This document shows, piece after piece, positions 41,741-50,263 of a stretch of DNA of 50,927 bases. Every line of letters begins with the position of its first letter. Position 1 is the stretch's first letter. Origin of the DNA: Scatosoma sp045650185 (GTDB lineage: Bacteria; Bacillota; Clostridia; Christensenellales; Borkfalkiaceae). The translations under genes were made by a program, and so were the position numbers. Location of the stretch: positions 1 to 50,927 of the forward strand of contig JAZRQY010000004.1 in NCBI GenBank assembly GCA_045650185.1, read 5' to 3'. Below the pieces are notes generated by a model. The model had not been told where the DNA came from. It did not search any database and worked only from the letters and a program-made list of their open reading frames with translations.

Positions 41741-43981
41741 ATGAAAAACAAGAAACTAATTGTATTGGCAAGCCTTTTCCTCATGGCGACGACGGCAGTG
41801 GCAGCAGTTGGCTGTACGCCTACGGAAGACCCCCCCGCAGGCCCCGAATACTCGGTAGATATTCAGGGCGAGAGCGTGAGATTAACCTTAGGCGATACGA
41901 CCAGATTGACGGTCAATTACGATCTGCAAGAGGGGGCGGTGCTCGCCTTCACCTCTTCGGATCCTTCCGTAGTAGCGGTAGACGAATACGGAAACTTGAC
42001 CGCGTTGAAGCTGGGCACGGCGACCATCACCGCAACGTACGGTGATTTGTCGGATACCTGCACGGTAGAGGTAACGCTTGGTGAGCAGTTGCCCATGTTG
42101 CAGATGTCGTTCGAGGCTGAGGAATTCACGATCTACAAAGATCAGCAGCAAGAACTGGCAGGTACCGTTCTGTTCAACGGCAAGACGTACGAAGACGTAG
42201 AGCTTACGTATGAGGTCAGCGACGAAACGGTAGGTAAGGTAGAAGACGGCGTATTCAAGCCTTTGGCAGAAGGTACGACGACGGTAACGGTGACGGCATC
42301 CTGGCGTGGTATCACGGAAGGTTTGATGACGAAGACGATTACGTTCACGGTCGTTCCCAAAGTGGTCCTGACGGTCAACGGCGGTATTTCCGAAATCAAC
42401 CTTTGGACGGAAGCCGTAGAAGGTACGGATTACGTTGCAACGTCCTCGTTTGAGATTGTGGCAAGCATTGACGACGTACCCTTGGCAGTAACTGCAGAGC
42501 TCACGTCCGGTTCTCGTTACGTTGACTTTGACGGAACGACGGTAAGCAGTAAGGGCTTCACAGGCGAGGCAGAAATCACCCTCAGCTACGAAATCAAAGG
42601 CGAAGCGAAAACGCTGGTAATCCCCGTACACGTAACGCCTACGCTGTACAACTACGAAGGCGTGGCAGAAAACTTCTCCATCATTCACGGTGAAGTAGCA
42701 AAGGGCAAATCCCTGCGCAGTATTCTCGGCACGGACATCATCGCGGCGTATGACGAAAACGGCAACCCTCTGACGGTAGAAAACAACAAGCTCTTCGGCA
42801 TCGAGGACAACAAATCGGCAGAAGGTATTGACACGACGATCACCATCTACTCGGCAAGACGTGGCTACACGGTAAGATTGACGGGCTATTCGGGTATCTT
42901 TGCGGAAGCGGAAGATTTCGAAGTATTCGATATCAACGCGGCTTACGCAGGCGGTAACTTTACGGCAATCGACGAAAGTAAACCTATGGGTGTATGGGAC
43001 GGCTACTACGTACTGCTGAACAACATTGATGCAACGAACTACGTACACCTTGTTGGAGGCAGCAACCTTTCGGGCCGTGGTCAGTCGAACAACTTCCCTT
43101 GCGGCTTGCAGGGTACGTTTGACGGCAGAGGCTACACGGTAAAGGGCATGACGATTGGCGCGTATGGTGTATTTGGTTATATCAGCAACGGCGCAACCGT
43201 GAAGGACGTAGCGTTCGTAGACGTGAAGTTTAAAAACGCAGAGCGTGCGGCGACGTTGGCGCAATGGATTTACAACGCGACGATTTCCAACGTATACGTA
43301 CAGCTTGCGGAAGGCACGTACACCCAAAGGAGTATGTCTGGTTTTGCAGGCGGTATCGCTGGCAGCACGGTAACCTCTTGTATCGTTGAACTGGATGAAA
43401 ATTGCGTATTTACAGATCAGACCAGCAGCGTCTTTGCATGCGCGCTGCAGGAATTCGCTTCGGAAGGCGAAGGCAAGACCACCTACACCAGCGTATACGT
43501 AATCACGACGTCGGATGAGCTTGGCTACTACAAGTACGACAAAAATGAGGTCAAAGAATATAGACATTTCTTTGCTGAAAACAAGATGCCGGTAGAGGAA
43601 GCAACGCCCGCGCCTGCAAGCGAAACGACGGACGGCTCGACGGACAGCTCGACGACGGAAGATTCGACGGCAGGCACGACGGACGGTTCGACGGGTGAAG
43701 GCGGCACGGTAGATCCCGAGCTTCCTGACGAACCTCAGCAACCCGCAACCCCTGTATTCGTAGATGCGAACTATATGATTAAGGGCGTCTTTGCATACGG
43801 CTCGGTTGCAGAACTGCTTGCGGCAGGCAACAACTATGCGGCATTCAACGCATTCTGGGACGTAACCAGCGGCACGCCTGTATGGAAGAGTGTTGACGGC
43901 GAATATCCCGTAATCGAGGAAGAAGAAAGCGAATTCAACGGCGATTCGGTAGGCGATTTCAATCCCGACTGGATTAAGTAA
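41741..43981 (+). CDS. Big2/GLUG-type surface lipoprotein
   Basis: A 746-aa lipoprotein (lipobox AAVGC, Cys about residue 25). Two or three Big_2 Ig-like domains lie at about 40-200 (LRLTLGDTTRLTVNYDL...STDPSVVAVDEYGNLTALKLGTATITATY). At about 420-530 there is a GLUG-like beta-helix unit, LQGTFDGRGYTVKGMTIGAYGVFGYISNGATVKDVAFVDVKF, shared with the two later paralogs. A Ser/Thr/Asp linker (about 630-660) precedes the C-terminal part. It ends the transcription unit and lacks a sortase motif. Likely a glycan-binding surface protein. Confidence 0.7.
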   Translation: MKNKKLIVLASLFLMATTAVAAVGCTPTEDPPAGPEYSVDIQGESVRLTLGDTTRLTVNYDLQEGAVLAFTSSDPSVVAVDEYGNLTALKLGTATITATYGDLSDTCTVEVTLGEQLPMLQMSFEAEEFTIYKDQQQELAGTVLFNGKTYEDVELTYEVSDETVGKVEDGVFKPLAEGTTTVTVTASWRGITEGLMTKTITFTVVPKVVLTVNGGISEINLWTEAVEGTDYVATSSFEIVASIDDVPLAVTAELTSGSRYVDFDGTTVSSKGFTGEAEITLSYEIKGEAKTLVIPVHVTPTLYNYEGVAENFSIIHGEVAKGKSLRSILGTDIIAAYDENGNPLTVENNKLFGIEDNKSAEGIDTTITIYSARRGYTVRLTGYSGIFAEAEDFEVFDINAAYAGGNFTAIDESKPMGVWDGYYVLLNNIDATNYVHLVGGSNLSGRGQSNNFPCGLQGTFDGRGYTVKGMTIGAYGVFGYISNGATVKDVAFVDVKFKNAERAATLAQWIYNATISNVYVQLAEGTYTQRSMSGFAGGIAGSTVTSCIVELDENCVFTDQTSSVFACALQEFASEGEGKTTYTSVYVITTSDELGYYKYDKNEVKEYRHFFAENKMPVEEATPAPASETTDGSTDSSTTEDSTAGTTDGSTGEGGTVDPELPDEPQQPATPVFVDANYMIKGVFAYGSVAELLAAGNNYAAFNAFWDVTSGTPVWKSVDGEYPVIEEEESEFNGDSVGDFNPDWIK

Positions 43982-44223
43982 GGCTCCGTCGCACAAACTG
44001 GTTAATTTTTGACGGAAAAATAATTGCGAAATACTTCGTGTTTTGCTCGGTTACAGACCGACGAGGGTATGCGCCCTCACAAAACATTTGTCTTTCTTAT
44101 ATTTTCCTCGTCAACCCAACAAAAAAAATTGTTGTAAATCAACCATTCTATGCGACACAGCCTTAAATAAGGCTCCAAAGAATTAAGTTGTAAATCAACC
44201 ATTCTATGCGACACAGCCTTAAA
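43982..44223. mobile_element. IS/MITE ends with a duplicated 37-bp right end
   Basis: GGCTCCGTCGCACAAACTGG at 43982-44001 is about 70% complementary to CCATTCTATGCGACACAGCC, the end of a 37-bp block that occurs identically at 44131-44167 and 44187-44223. This is a pair of imperfect terminal inverted repeats with an extra solo right end and no transposase. It begins one base after the preceding stop. The rest of 44224-44369 contains only AT-rich leader DNA. Confidence 0.6.
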
Positions 44224-44369
44224 GGCAAAAGGCTCTGAAATAAAAGCCTATCAAAGAAAAATAGTTACAACCAAAACAGCCGAGAGGCAAACACAAATCG
44301 GCTGTTAGGTTGCAACCATAATTAAAGGGCTCGAAAAAAAAAATAATAAAAAAAAAGAGAGGTAAAATT

Positions 44370-44522
44370 ATGGCAAAAAATGAATACACGTCGCCGATCA
44401 TCTCAGTAAACGTATTGTGTGATGAAGACATCATCACGGCAAGCTTCGTTGACGTCGAAATTGGTGGCAAGACTGGAAATGCAACTGTAGGCGGCTTCAA
44501 GGAAGGCTGGATTAAATCCTAA
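44370..44522 (+). CDS. 50-aa peptide upstream of secreted paralogs
   Basis: A short ORF, MAKNEYTSPIISVNVLCDEDIITASFVDVEIGGKTGNATVGGFKEGWIKS, with an AGAGAGGT site 10-16 bases before its ATG. Its codons match those of the neighbouring genes. The N-terminal half, YTSPIISVNV...DEDIITAS, is like a short conserved family of orphan peptides in gut Bacillota and Bacteroidota (pattern YxxPxxxVxxxxxEDVITxS). The C-terminal half is Gly-rich and could be a processed or secreted part. There is no signal peptide. It lies 54 bases ahead of the first secreted paralog with a similar purine-rich leader, and may be coregulated. Function unknown. Confidence 0.65.
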   Translation: MAKNEYTSPIISVNVLCDEDIITASFVDVEIGGKTGNATVGGFKEGWIKS

Positions 44523-44576
44523 TTCCAAGGATTACTTGAAAAAAGTAAAAGAGAAAAGAAAAAAAGAGGTAAAAAG

Positions 44577-46742
44577 ATGAAACATTTTAAAATCAAATTA
44601 TCTGTATTAGCGCTTGCATGCCTTGGGGCAGGTGCTTTGGCATTACAGCCTACGGCTAACGTGCAGGCACAAGCGACGACCCCTGCAGACTGCCTTACCA
44701 TGGTAAACGGCGCGGCTGTTTACGTAAGCCCTGAGGGCGCAGCAAAGAATTTCAACGGTATCCGTTGGACCACGAAGATTAATACCACAGTTGCAGCGCA
44801 GTTGCTGAACGAATACGGCGTAGAAAATGTACAATTTGGTACGTTGGTACTGCCTACCAGCATGCTTGGTGAAGACAATGTATTGACCGAAGCTGACCTT
44901 GCAGACGCACTCGACCTGCCTGCAAACTATGATTACGAGGCGTTTTTGGAAAAATATGCTGAATATCAGGAATGGGCGGTACTCGAAGATGATGAGGATC
45001 AGGAAAAAGCTGAAAAGCTCTTCAAAAATTTGCCCCAGACATTCTATTCGATTGTTAGCTACGACGACCTTGGCGCAAATGCATCTGCGGCATACGCAAT
45101 GGAGCTGACCGCACGTTCCTACGTGAAGATTGGCGATGATTACTACTTTGCAAGTCTTGAAGACGTTGACACGTCCCGTTCCGCAAAACAAGTTGCTTTG
45201 GCAACACAGCTTGCAGGCGAATTCGAGAATGACACAACCTCCTATAGGGCAAATAAGGCTGCTGCATACTATGGTGCGAAAGAAGCTCACGTTCCCGAGG
45301 TAAAATCCGTCGGCGCGATAGATGCTCCGCTTATTGACGTGGTATCCATGCTGACAGCGGCCAAGCAAAAGAAAATCCAGTATGATAACGTACAAGAGTA
45401 TTTTGGGGATCATACCGAAGATAATATTGTTGAAATTCTGATTGGTACGGAAAGCGTCGCAACGGCTGAACAGGATGCCGTGAAGAATGTACTTGCCTAT
45501 AAAAGTGGTACGCTTGCTTTCTATGTACAGCCAGGGGAAGTTCTTCCCTCAGGTGAACAGTACGTTTCCGTACTTTTCGATGACGGAGAAATCGCAACCT
45601 TCCCCATCACCTGTGCAACGAAGGTTATCACGACGGCTGAAGAACTTGCAATGTTCAGCGCAAAGGGTGGCTATAATGATTTATCCGCAAAGGCATCTTT
45701 ATGGAAAGATTATAATAATACAACTTATGATCCTTATGATGACGTAGATTTAGGCTACTGGAGACCCGAACAGGAACAGAGCGGTTATTACGTGCTTGGT
45801 GCAAACATTGACGCTTCTGCTTACGTACACGGCAGTAGAATCGCAGCCGATTATAAGGAAGTGACTGGTAAGGACGCTGGTGAATTCAATAACTCTACCT
45901 GGAACGGCTATACTTGGTACGAAGGTAGACCTATCGGCTTGACGGGTACGTTCAACGGTATGGGCTATACGATTAGTGGTATGACCATCGGCAGCCAGAG
46001 AGAAGGCTTCTTCGGTATCGTTAACGGCGGTACGGTTAAGAACGTTGCCTTCACGGACGTTAAAGCTACGCAGACGTATGCCTACGTTCTTGCAAACTAC
46101 TTGATTAACGCAACGATTGATAACGTATATATCGAAACGAACAAGTACGAGTCGACTGACGCAGAAAACAACCCTGGTTACCTTTATAGCACGGGTTCTG
46201 CTTTGGTGGCTAATACGGCGTACGGCACTACTAAAATCTCCAACGTCTTGCTTCGTGTTAACAAGTGGGTGGAAACGTCGGCGGCATCGACGTTTGGCGC
46301 TTTGTTTGGCACCACGCACGGCGATGAAAAATTCACCTGCGAAAACGTATTCGTTTACGTTAGAAACCACTTCAAGTACATGACGGAATCTGTTAAGACT
46401 GTTGATGGTGTTGATCTCACCGTCTACGCCGAGGCAACTGCTCAATATTACACGGCAATGGTTACGGAAAAGGTAGCTAAGCGCGCTAAGGGTGAGAGCG
46501 GTCAATATACGGAAATTTCAACCAAAGGTTCTCTGTATCTTGCTGAAAACCAGACCTTGACGGCATTGAGTAATGGCACAACGTTCTCCGCAAATGCGTA
46601 CGACGTTAAGCATCTTACGGGCGTTTACTACTACGGTCAGAATGATGCCTGGGGCGCTTACGACCCTGCTGGGTTCTTGGCATCTGGTTGCTGGACCGCA
46701 AAGAGCGGATCTAGACCTTCTTGGGTAACGCGAGAACAGTAA
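44577..46742 (+). CDS. Secreted GLUG-containing protein, paralog A
   Basis: A 721-aa exported protein (signal peptide about 1-32, LSVLALACLGAGALALQPTANVQA). Three parts can be seen: an N-terminal region with GIRWTTKI, FGTLVLPTSMLGED, YAMELTARSYVKIGDDYYFA and SRSAKQVALATQL (about 40-240); a beta-rich middle (about 240-360); and a GLUG-like beta-helix segment (about 365-520) starting VITTAEELAMFSAKGGYNDLSAKAS and containing FNGMGYTISGMTIGSQREGFFGIVNGG. The C-terminus has no anchor. It is a tandem paralog of the next gene. Function is not recognised; an adhesion or glycan-binding role is inference. Confidence 0.7.
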   Translation: MKHFKIKLSVLALACLGAGALALQPTANVQAQATTPADCLTMVNGAAVYVSPEGAAKNFNGIRWTTKINTTVAAQLLNEYGVENVQFGTLVLPTSMLGEDNVLTEADLADALDLPANYDYEAFLEKYAEYQEWAVLEDDEDQEKAEKLFKNLPQTFYSIVSYDDLGANASAAYAMELTARSYVKIGDDYYFASLEDVDTSRSAKQVALATQLAGEFENDTTSYRANKAAAYYGAKEAHVPEVKSVGAIDAPLIDVVSMLTAAKQKKIQYDNVQEYFGDHTEDNIVEILIGTESVATAEQDAVKNVLAYKSGTLAFYVQPGEVLPSGEQYVSVLFDDGEIATFPITCATKVITTAEELAMFSAKGGYNDLSAKASLWKDYNNTTYDPYDDVDLGYWRPEQEQSGYYVLGANIDASAYVHGSRIAADYKEVTGKDAGEFNNSTWNGYTWYEGRPIGLTGTFNGMGYTISGMTIGSQREGFFGIVNGGTVKNVAFTDVKATQTYAYVLANYLINATIDNVYIETNKYESTDAENNPGYLYSTGSALVANTAYGTTKISNVLLRVNKWVETSAASTFGALFGTTHGDEKFTCENVFVYVRNHFKYMTESVKTVDGVDLTVYAEATAQYYTAMVTEKVAKRAKGESGQYTEISTKGSLYLAENQTLTALSNGTTFSANAYDVKHLTGVYYYGQNDAWGAYDPAGFLASGCWTAKSGSRPSWVTREQ

Positions 46743-46760
46743 AACGATAGCCTAAATACG

Positions 46761-46790
46761 CAAGCCGTCAACAGCGGTTGACGGCTTGCG
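46761..46790 (+). terminator. Perfect hairpin between the paralogs
   Basis: GCAAGCCGTCAAC (46761-46773) pairs perfectly with 46778-46790 around an AGCG loop. It has no T tract, so termination or processing is uncertain. Confidence 0.5.
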
Positions 46791-46844
46791 GAAAAGGCAA
46801 AAACGTGCAAAAAGTAAAAAAATAAAAAACGGAAAAGGTACATT

Positions 46845-48983
46845 ATGAAACATTTGAAAACAACAATCAAATTATCGGTGTTGGCGCTTGCTTGCTGTGG
46901 CGCAGGTGCTTTGGCGCTGCAACCGACTGCCTCTGCGAAGGCGGACGATAGTGCTCCTGCAACTTGCGTTACCATGGAAAAGGGCGCGGCTGTTTACGTC
47001 AGTGATGATTTCAGCGGTATCCGTTGGACCACGAAGATTGATTTCGACAAATATCAAGTACTTTGTGGCGCAGGTAAGACCATTACCTTCGGTACGTTGG
47101 TTCTGCCTACCAGCATGCTGGGTGAGGACGGCGTATTGACCGTGGCGGACGAAGGCGCGGAGGATATCGTTGCAAACGTCGACGTGGATAATCTCGCAAA
47201 TGATACCCAGTATTATTCCATCATTAACTATGATAATATCGCCGCTGCATACGAAGGCGAATTGTCCGACGAAGAAGCCTTGAAAAAGGCGTACGCTGTT
47301 GAGTTGACCGCTCGTTCCTACGTTAAGGTGAACGACGCTTATTACTACGCAGACGAGATGGGTACTTCCCGTTCCGCGCGTCAGGTTGCTTTGACGGCAG
47401 AGCTCCTTGGCGATTGGTCGGATGAAGAAACCGCAAAGGCAAATAAGGCGGCAAAATACTACGGCATGACCGAACGCTACGTTCCCACCGTCGTTTCCAA
47501 CGGCGGGGCTGGCTCTGCGGTTGTTGATTTGACGGCTTTGGCAGGTACGGCAGACAAGGAAGCGGAAAAACAGACCGTTAAGATTAAAGACGAGAATCAT
47601 GGCGGTAAGACGACGGCTGACATTGCGGAAATTTTGATTGCGGCTGAAAAGTTGGACGTAAAGACGTACTTCTATAATGAAGTAGCCGGTACCAAAGATT
47701 TCACCAATATGCTTGCGTTCAATATTGAAACGGATGAAGTTCTTCCCTTAGGCGAACAATACGTTACCGTATTCTTCAAGGACGGCACCTTCAAGACTTA
47801 TCCTATCGTTTGCGCAACCAAGGTGATCACGACGGCTGAAGAACTTGCAATGTTCAGCGCAAAAGGAGGCTATAATGATTTATCCGCGAAGGCATCTGTA
47901 TGGGTAGATGATAAAGGCACGGAAGATACTTCCGACGACGTAAACTACTGGAGAGAAAGCCAGGTACAGAGCGGTTATTACGTGCTTGGTAAAAACATCG
48001 ACGCTTCCGATTACGTACACGGCAGTAGAATCGCCGCCGATTATACGGATGTGACTGGTAAGGACGCTCCCGCTGGTGAATTCAATAACTCTACCTGGAA
48101 CGGCTATGATAAGTACGTAGGCAAACCTATCGGCTTGACGGGTACGTTCAACGGTATGGGCTACACGATTAGTGATATGACCATCGGCAGCCAGAGAGAA
48201 GGCTTCTTCGGTATCGTCAACGGCGGTACGGTTAAGAACGTTGCGTTCGACAACGTTAAAGCTACGGAATCTTATAACTACATTATTGCAAACTACTTGA
48301 TTAACGCAACGATTAGCGACTTGTATATCGAAACCAATGAGTACGATAAGAATGACAAAGTGAATAACCCCGGTTATGCATTCAATAAGGGTACGGGTAT
48401 TTTTGCAAACTATGCAGTAGAAGATACCAAAATCTCCAACATCTTTATTCGTTTGAATTCAAGTCTTGCTAAAACGCCGGATTTGTCGACCTTCGGCGCT
48501 TTGTTTGGCGGTACGAACGCAAATGAAGCATATACTTGCGAAAACGTATTCGTTTACTGCAGACAGCACGTTAAGTATATTGTAGGTACGACTACGACTG
48601 TTACCGATGAAGAAACGAACGAAACGACGGAAAAGACGACGTATAGCTCGGCAACCATTCAGTATTACATGCCTATGGTTACGGAAGCGGTAGCTAAGGC
48701 GGCAAAAGACGGTAATGATGAATACACCATCGTTTCCTCGAAGGGTACGCTGTATCTTGCAGAAAACCAGGTTAAGGATCCCGATGCGGCACAATTGGAG
48801 GCTTATAGTCCTTCGATTTCCACGGATATATACAACCTTGTTGTAATCAAGGGCGTTTATACCTATCCTCAGTCTGATAAGGGCCACGTTAGTGGTACTT
48901 GGACGGACCACGACTACAGCGCGTTCTGGGCATCCGGTTGCTGGCAATCAGGTACCAGAGGCGTTGCTTGGAAAACCCTTTAA
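46845..48983 (+). CDS. Secreted GLUG-containing protein, paralog B
   Basis: A 712-aa protein with the same domain order as the previous gene: signal peptide LSVLALACCGAGALALQPTASAKA, GIRWTTKI, FGTLVLPTSMLGEDGVLT, LTARSYVKVNDAYYYADEMGTSRSARQVALTAELLGDW, then the VITTAEELAMFSAKGGYNDLSAKAS and GLUG-like segment. The GLUG region is nearly identical between the two, including at DNA level (for example 45630-45690 against 47831-47890), while the 230-360 region differs. That pattern suggests recent duplication with conversion. It has its own hairpin between the genes, so the two may be transcribed separately. Confidence 0.7.
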   Translation: MKHLKTTIKLSVLALACCGAGALALQPTASAKADDSAPATCVTMEKGAAVYVSDDFSGIRWTTKIDFDKYQVLCGAGKTITFGTLVLPTSMLGEDGVLTVADEGAEDIVANVDVDNLANDTQYYSIINYDNIAAAYEGELSDEEALKKAYAVELTARSYVKVNDAYYYADEMGTSRSARQVALTAELLGDWSDEETAKANKAAKYYGMTERYVPTVVSNGGAGSAVVDLTALAGTADKEAEKQTVKIKDENHGGKTTADIAEILIAAEKLDVKTYFYNEVAGTKDFTNMLAFNIETDEVLPLGEQYVTVFFKDGTFKTYPIVCATKVITTAEELAMFSAKGGYNDLSAKASVWVDDKGTEDTSDDVNYWRESQVQSGYYVLGKNIDASDYVHGSRIAADYTDVTGKDAPAGEFNNSTWNGYDKYVGKPIGLTGTFNGMGYTISDMTIGSQREGFFGIVNGGTVKNVAFDNVKATESYNYIIANYLINATISDLYIETNEYDKNDKVNNPGYAFNKGTGIFANYAVEDTKISNIFIRLNSSLAKTPDLSTFGALFGGTNANEAYTCENVFVYCRQHVKYIVGTTTTVTDEETNETTEKTTYSSATIQYYMPMVTEAVAKAAKDGNDEYTIVSSKGTLYLAENQVKDPDAAQLEAYSPSISTDIYNLVVIKGVYTYPQSDKGHVSGTWTDHDYSAFWASGCWQSGTRGVAWKTL

Positions 48984-49013
48984 TCGTTGAGAACGGTTGA
49001 GTGAAAAATGAAT

Positions 49014-49037
49014 ACCTACCGCGGTTTCGCGGTAGGT
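49014..49037 (+). terminator. Hairpin downstream of paralog B
   Basis: ACCTACCGCG (49014-49023) pairs perfectly with CGCGGTAGGT (49028-49037) around a GTTT loop. No T run follows. Confidence 0.5.
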
Positions 49038-49058
49038 GTACATAAAAAGTGAATAGCC

Positions 49059-49096
49059 AAAAAAAACGTAAGCCGCCAAGGATTTGGCGGCTTACG
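49059..49096 (-). terminator. Second minus-strand terminator
   Basis: A perfect 13-bp stem (49067-49079 with 49084-49096) is followed, on the minus strand, by eight T residues (49059-49066). It may stop read-through from the AraC gene. Confidence 0.6.
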
Positions 49097-49167
49097 GAAT
49101 GGCTATGCCGTATGGCACGGCCTTACGGCTATGCCTTAGGGCAAGTGAATTGCCTAGAGGCGTGAAG

Positions 49168-49256
49168 AGATTCTTCGACTTCGCTCAGAATGACAAAGAG
49201 TGGCGCAAGCCTGTCATCCTGAGTAAGTCCGTTAGGACGCACCGAAGGATCTCAAA
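49168..49256. repeat. Interspersed ATTCTTC/GAAGGAT inverted repeat
   Basis: GATTCTTCGACTTCGCTCAG and CAGAATGACA on the left are related as an inverted repeat to CTGTCATCCTGAG and CCGAAGGATCTC on the right. This TGTCATCCTGAG repeat is found scattered in many bacterial genomes. No gene lies in 48984-49296. Confidence 0.6.
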
Positions 49257-49262
49257 AAACTC

Positions 49263-49290
49263 AAAAAAAGGCACGGGCGTGCCCATGCCT
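49263..49290 (-). terminator. Terminator of the AraC gene
   Basis: On the minus strand a 9-bp stem, AGGCATGGG/CCCGTGCCT (one wobble, CACG loop), is followed by a run of seven T, starting 7 bases after the stop codon. Confidence 0.8.
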
Positions 49291-49296
49291 TATGCT

Positions 49297-50130
49297 TTAA
49301 TTATGCTTATTGCGTTTTTCTAAGGAATTATATCGGTGTTGGTTGGGGGTCTGACCCTCGTGCTTTTTGAAAATCAACCGAAAATAGTTCCCCGAAGAAA
49401 AACCGGTCATCTTCGCAATTTTGTCGTAGGAATATCGCGTTTCACGGCAAAGGCGCTTTGCTTCTTCCAGCTGTAACGACAGCTTGTATTGGAAAATCGT
49501 CGTGCCCGTTGCGCGCGCGAAGGAAGAAGATAAATACGATTTCGATATGTGGAACTGTTCGCATAAATCGTCCAAGGAAAAATCTTCCTTGTAGTTTCGA
49601 TGTAAATAGTCCAAAATATTCAGGATTACGGGTGCGGTCGCGTTCGCAACCCCTTCGCTGAGCGAATAGTCGGCGGCTTCGCCTTTCAGCTCGGCATACG
49701 AATCAATCATCGCAAATAACATCCCCAATCGCAGGCTGAATCGCATCTTTTTGTGGGCGTTGAACGGGAAAGAGTTGTATATTTTTCCCAGATCTGCAAA
49801 CGCTGCCGTCAGTTTCTTTAGCTTGCTTTGCGGAAAGTGGATAACCTCTTGGTGCGCAAGATATTGCAAAAAATTCAGCTGGTCTTCGCTGAGGCTCTCC
49901 GGCGAGATTTGCAGAGTGTATACCTCGCAACCGCTCGTTTCAAACTTGTGGCTGGCGTTGGGCGGTAATACCAACAGGGCAGGCGGCTTTAATTTGTACA
50001 TTTTACTTGTGGTAAAGTAATCTCGTTCGCCTGCACATAAAAATTCTATTTCATAGAAATCGTGCGTATGCAGGTTTGTCATGCTGCGCCCAGCATCTTG
50101 CAGTTTGTGGCGGATGTTGTAATAGGACAT
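49297..50130 (-). CDS. AraC-family transcriptional regulator
   Basis: The start at 50130 is chosen because a very strong GGGAGGGGGGG site lies just before it; the longer frame to 50226 runs into the promoter. The 277-aa product has an N-terminal cupin-like sensor (about 1-160: HTHDFYEIEFLCAGERDYFTTS, PPNASHKFETSG) and the C-terminal double HTH (about 172-272: DFSLDDLCEQFHISKSYLSSSFARATG and YSYDKIAKMTGFSSGNYFRLIFKKHEG). Such sensors usually bind sugars. It is divergent from the BspA-like gene and may control it or the nearby surface-protein genes. Confidence 0.88.
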   Translation of the reverse strand: MSYYNIRHKLQDAGRSMTNLHTHDFYEIEFLCAGERDYFTTSKMYKLKPPALLVLPPNASHKFETSGCEVYTLQISPESLSEDQLNFLQYLAHQEVIHFPQSKLKKLTAAFADLGKIYNSFPFNAHKKMRFSLRLGMLFAMIDSYAELKGEAADYSLSEGVANATAPVILNILDYLHRNYKEDFSLDDLCEQFHISKSYLSSSFARATGTTIFQYKLSLQLEEAKRLCRETRYSYDKIAKMTGFSSGNYFRLIFKKHEGQTPNQHRYNSLEKRNKHN

Positions 50131-50197
50131 GGATATCCCCCCCTCCCTGTATCTTTTTACAGGATAAATAGTGCTTTTGTGTAATATATATACACCT

Positions 50198-50226
50198 ATT
50201 ATAGCACGCCTTGGGGCGGTTGTCAA
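50198..50226 (-). promoter_or_regulatory. Consensus promoter of the AraC gene
   Basis: On the minus strand, TTGACA (50221-50226), 17 bases, TATAAT (50198-50203); both hexamers are perfect. The leader to 50131 is about 60 bases. Confidence 0.8.
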
Positions 50227-50263
50227 TCAATTTGAAAAAAACGAAAGGAAATTCGAAATATAT

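Noticed and set aside
37652..43996. Very long antisense ORFs (about 662 and 702 aa) under the secreted-protein genes
   Set aside because: They mirror codon use of the plus-strand genes, are rich in Arg/Cys/Tyr and have no recognisable domains.
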